From the NCBI GenBank assembly GCA_900299125.1, contig OMIR01000064.1, forward strand, positions 1 to 42,673: 42,673 nt of DNA, written 5' to 3'. Made by a program: the position numbers and the translations under genes. This DNA comes from Nitrosopumilales archaeon (GTDB taxonomy: Archaea; Thermoproteota; Nitrososphaeria; Nitrososphaerales; Nitrosopumilaceae). The notes under the pieces were generated by a model. It saw only the letters and a list, made by a program, of their open reading frames with translations. It had not been told where the DNA came from and searched no databases. This document shows positions 41,656 through 42,673 of this stretch, in pieces; positions within the stretch are counted from its first letter, which is position 1; each line of letters starts with the position of its first letter.

Positions 41656-41952
41656 GTGGTAACCACAGAACAAGCAAAAAACATGCGAAACAAAATCGAT
41701 ATTGAAGGAACCATAGAAGATATGGGAGAACCACGTACAGTGAATCTCAAAGTTGGCGGAACAACTGAAGTATGTGATGCATTTTTGGCTGACGAGGTAG
41801 GCAAAATCAAACTGGCACTTTGGGGAGAGGACATCAAAAAAGTAAGGAATGGTTCCAAAGTTGTAATCAAAAATGGCTACACAAATACCTTCAAAAACGA
41901 GGTCTCGCTTGGAAAAGGAAAATATGGCGAATTAATCGTCAAAGAATTCTAG
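41656..41952 (+). CDS. OB-fold single-stranded-DNA-binding (SSB/RPA-like) protein
   Basis: The protein of 98 residues from GTG 41656 is one OB fold: MRNKIDIEGTIEDMGEPR, then VCDAFLADEVGKIKLALWG, GSKVVIKNGYTNTFKNE and the last strand KYGELIVKEF. This is the pattern of crenarchaeal and thaumarchaeal SSB proteins, which bind single-stranded DNA (or RNA). The frame opens at TTG 41596, but TTTAAAA at 41599-41605 looks like its TATA box, so GTG 41656 or ATG 41683 is more likely. Its 3' end is duplicated in inverted orientation at 42575-42673. Confidence 0.85.
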   Translation: MVTTEQAKNMRNKIDIEGTIEDMGEPRTVNLKVGGTTEVCDAFLADEVGKIKLALWGEDIKKVRNGSKVVIKNGYTNTFKNEVSLGKGKYGELIVKEF

Positions 41953-41965
41953 TTAAATCTAGAAG
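41867..41965 (+). repeat. Inverted repeat, left copy (99 bp)
   Basis: These 99 bases cover the last 28 codons and stop of the SSB-like gene plus 13 bases beyond, which also encode the end of the convergent membrane protein. They match the reverse complement of 42575-42673 with only four mismatches. The match stops sharply at 41965 and its other end runs to the window edge on the right copy, so the full repeat is probably longer. Confidence 0.93.
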
Positions 41966-42548
41966 TTTTCTTTCTATAATCAATTACTAGAATTATAATT
42001 CCTATTACAATTATCATAATTCCTATGATTAAAACAATTCCAGAAATGGCTAATGGCATAAGTGTTTTAACCAATGGAGAATTAGGATTTGAAAATTTTT
42101 CTGATGATTCTGGGTTTTTTGTAAACATCATTACTACATTTATTGACCCAGATCCAGTGTTCTGGACATTAAAATTATAGACTTCAGGCTTCACAATTTT
42201 TATTGTTTCAAATAATGTTTGTTGATCAGTTTTAAATTTTCCAAGATCATCACCATAGATATTAGATATCAATATAGATAGAGAATCACCGAGTTTGTAA
42301 TCTATGATTTGAATCCCCCAAAAAACAGAATTAGTTCCTTCACCGGGATCGAAAGAAAAGATTTTTGATTCTCCTGATTCTATATTGGTTTTTTCAGAAA
42401 CTTCATCAAACATCTCAGGCATTATATCCGACATAACAAATTCAGAATTTCCAAATCCCATATCAGAAACAAGAGAAATAGCAAATACGAACGATATTAC
42501 TACCGTAAAGATTCCACCGAGAGTAATGTAGAAACCTCTTTTTTGCAT
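41949..42548 (-). CDS. Membrane protein with N- and C-terminal helices
   Basis: I do not recognise a named family. The 199-residue protein has a helix at about 6-27 and another at about 165-189 that is very rich in Ile, with a short basic cytoplasmic tail (DYRKKTSRFN). Between them is a region of about 135 residues, probably outside the cell and beta-rich (SGESKIFSFDPGEGTN, VYNFNVQNTGSGSINVVMMF). Its stop interlocks with the SSB stop (CTAG), and the left repeat copy encodes its last residues. The gene is flanked by the two repeat copies. Confidence 0.78.
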   Translation of the reverse strand: MQKRGFYITLGGIFTVVISFVFAISLVSDMGFGNSEFVMSDIMPEMFDEVSEKTNIESGESKIFSFDPGEGTNSVFWGIQIIDYKLGDSLSILISNIYGDDLGKFKTDQQTLFETIKIVKPEVYNFNVQNTGSGSINVVMMFTKNPESSEKFSNPNSPLVKTLMPLAISGIVLIIGIMIIVIGIIILVIDYRKKTSRFN

Positions 42549-42574
42549 AGATTCTTTTTATAATAATTATCTAT

Positions 42575-42673
42575 CTTCTAGATTTAACTAGAATTCGTTG
42601 ACGATTAATTCGCCATATTTTCCTTATTCAAGCGAGACCTCGTTTTTGAAGGTATTTGTGTAGCCGTTTTTGA
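42575..42673 (-). repeat. Inverted repeat, right copy (99 bp, reaching the window edge)
   Basis: The reverse complement of this segment equals 41867-41965 except at four places: AAT/AAC, two changes in the GGAAAA/GAATAA stretch, and AAA/AAC. It continues off the window. Two of the changes affect a second SSB reading frame by making a TAA stop. Confidence 0.93.
42624..42673 (-). pseudogene. 3' end of a second SSB-like gene with an early stop (partial)
   Basis: In the frame of the first SSB gene the minus strand reads KNGYTNTFKNEVSLE and then TAA at 42626-42624. The stop of the intact gene would align with TAG at 42590-42588, so the second copy loses the final stretch GKYGELIVNEF, which forms the last beta strand of the OB fold. 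The upstream part is outside the window, so it may be a shortened working gene, a decaying copy, or an assembly fault. Confidence 0.65.

Noticed and set aside
1-42673. CRISPR arrays, insertion sequences, prophage genes or rRNA
   Set aside because: I saw no regularly spaced repeats, transposase, integrase or phage structural genes, and no rRNA-like sequence.

Overview
The window looks like a chromosomal segment of an ammonia-oxidising thaumarchaeon (Nitrososphaerota), most likely near Nitrosopumilus or Nitrosarchaeum. The evidence is as follows. The DNA is AT-rich and densely coding. Archaeal information-processing genes are present (S24e, S27ae, S8e, SRP54, SRP19, Gar1, TFB, aIF5A, Pus10, diphthamide ligase). 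tRNA genes carry introns at position 37/38. Promoters are TATA-type with little or no leader. The metabolic set also fits: archaeal aroA'/aroB', ThiDN, AhbAB and archaeal GHMP shikimate kinase. The assignment rests on gene content, not on a database search.

Layout. (1) 39-9219: a ten-gene + strand operon covering the archaeal shikimate route (aroA', aroB', aroD, aroE, archaeal aroK, aroA, aroC), then a chorismate mutase-aminotransferase fusion, tyrA and a Nudix hydrolase. (2) 9202-11922: divergent thiC and thiDN for thiamine pyrimidine synthesis and coupling. (3) 11981-14585: a sugar-nucleotide group (nucleotidyltransferase, Gna1-like acetyltransferase, a membrane protein, GalT-like protein). 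(4) 14698-16534: apgM and a DUF309 protein. (5) 16610-22249: a translation and protein-targeting block (S24e, S27ae, an orphan HExxH protein, Pus10, SRP54, Dph6, aIF5A, an orphan). (6) 22379-24645: intron-containing tRNA-Tyr, a small beta-carbonic-anhydrase-like protein, a membrane-anchored cupredoxin, a two-helix membrane protein, a winged-helix protein and a DUF1059 microprotein. (7) 24767-28435: a phosphate transporter with its DUF47 partner, two convergent PII-like genes and a zinc alcohol dehydrogenase. (8) 28534-32636: scpA-scpB, S8e, srp19, gar1, tfb and sufC. (9) 32668-39836: a TPR protein, then heme genes (a chlorite dismutase/ChdC-like protein, an AhbA-AhbB fusion, precorrin-2 dehydrogenase, hemA, hemB) interrupted by an aldo/keto reductase. 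(10) 39903-42673: an HD protein, a DedA-like protein, a C2H2 microprotein, tRNA-Leu, an OB-fold SSB-like gene, a membrane protein, and an inverted, nearly identical copy of the SSB 3' end at the window edge.

The genes form nearly gapless units. Same-strand genes overlap by 1-14 bp or abut, and seven convergent pairs share 4-24 bp at their stops. I see no rRNA, CRISPR array, insertion sequence or prophage. The observations most worth following are: the 99-bp inverted repeat that carries a truncated second SSB end and flanks a membrane-protein gene (41867-42673); the coexistence of a siroheme-decarboxylase fusion with a ChdC-like protein; the convergent PII pair, one member with an extra C-terminal segment; the minimal beta-carbonic-anhydrase-like protein; and palindromes directly upstream of the TATA boxes of two microprotein genes.
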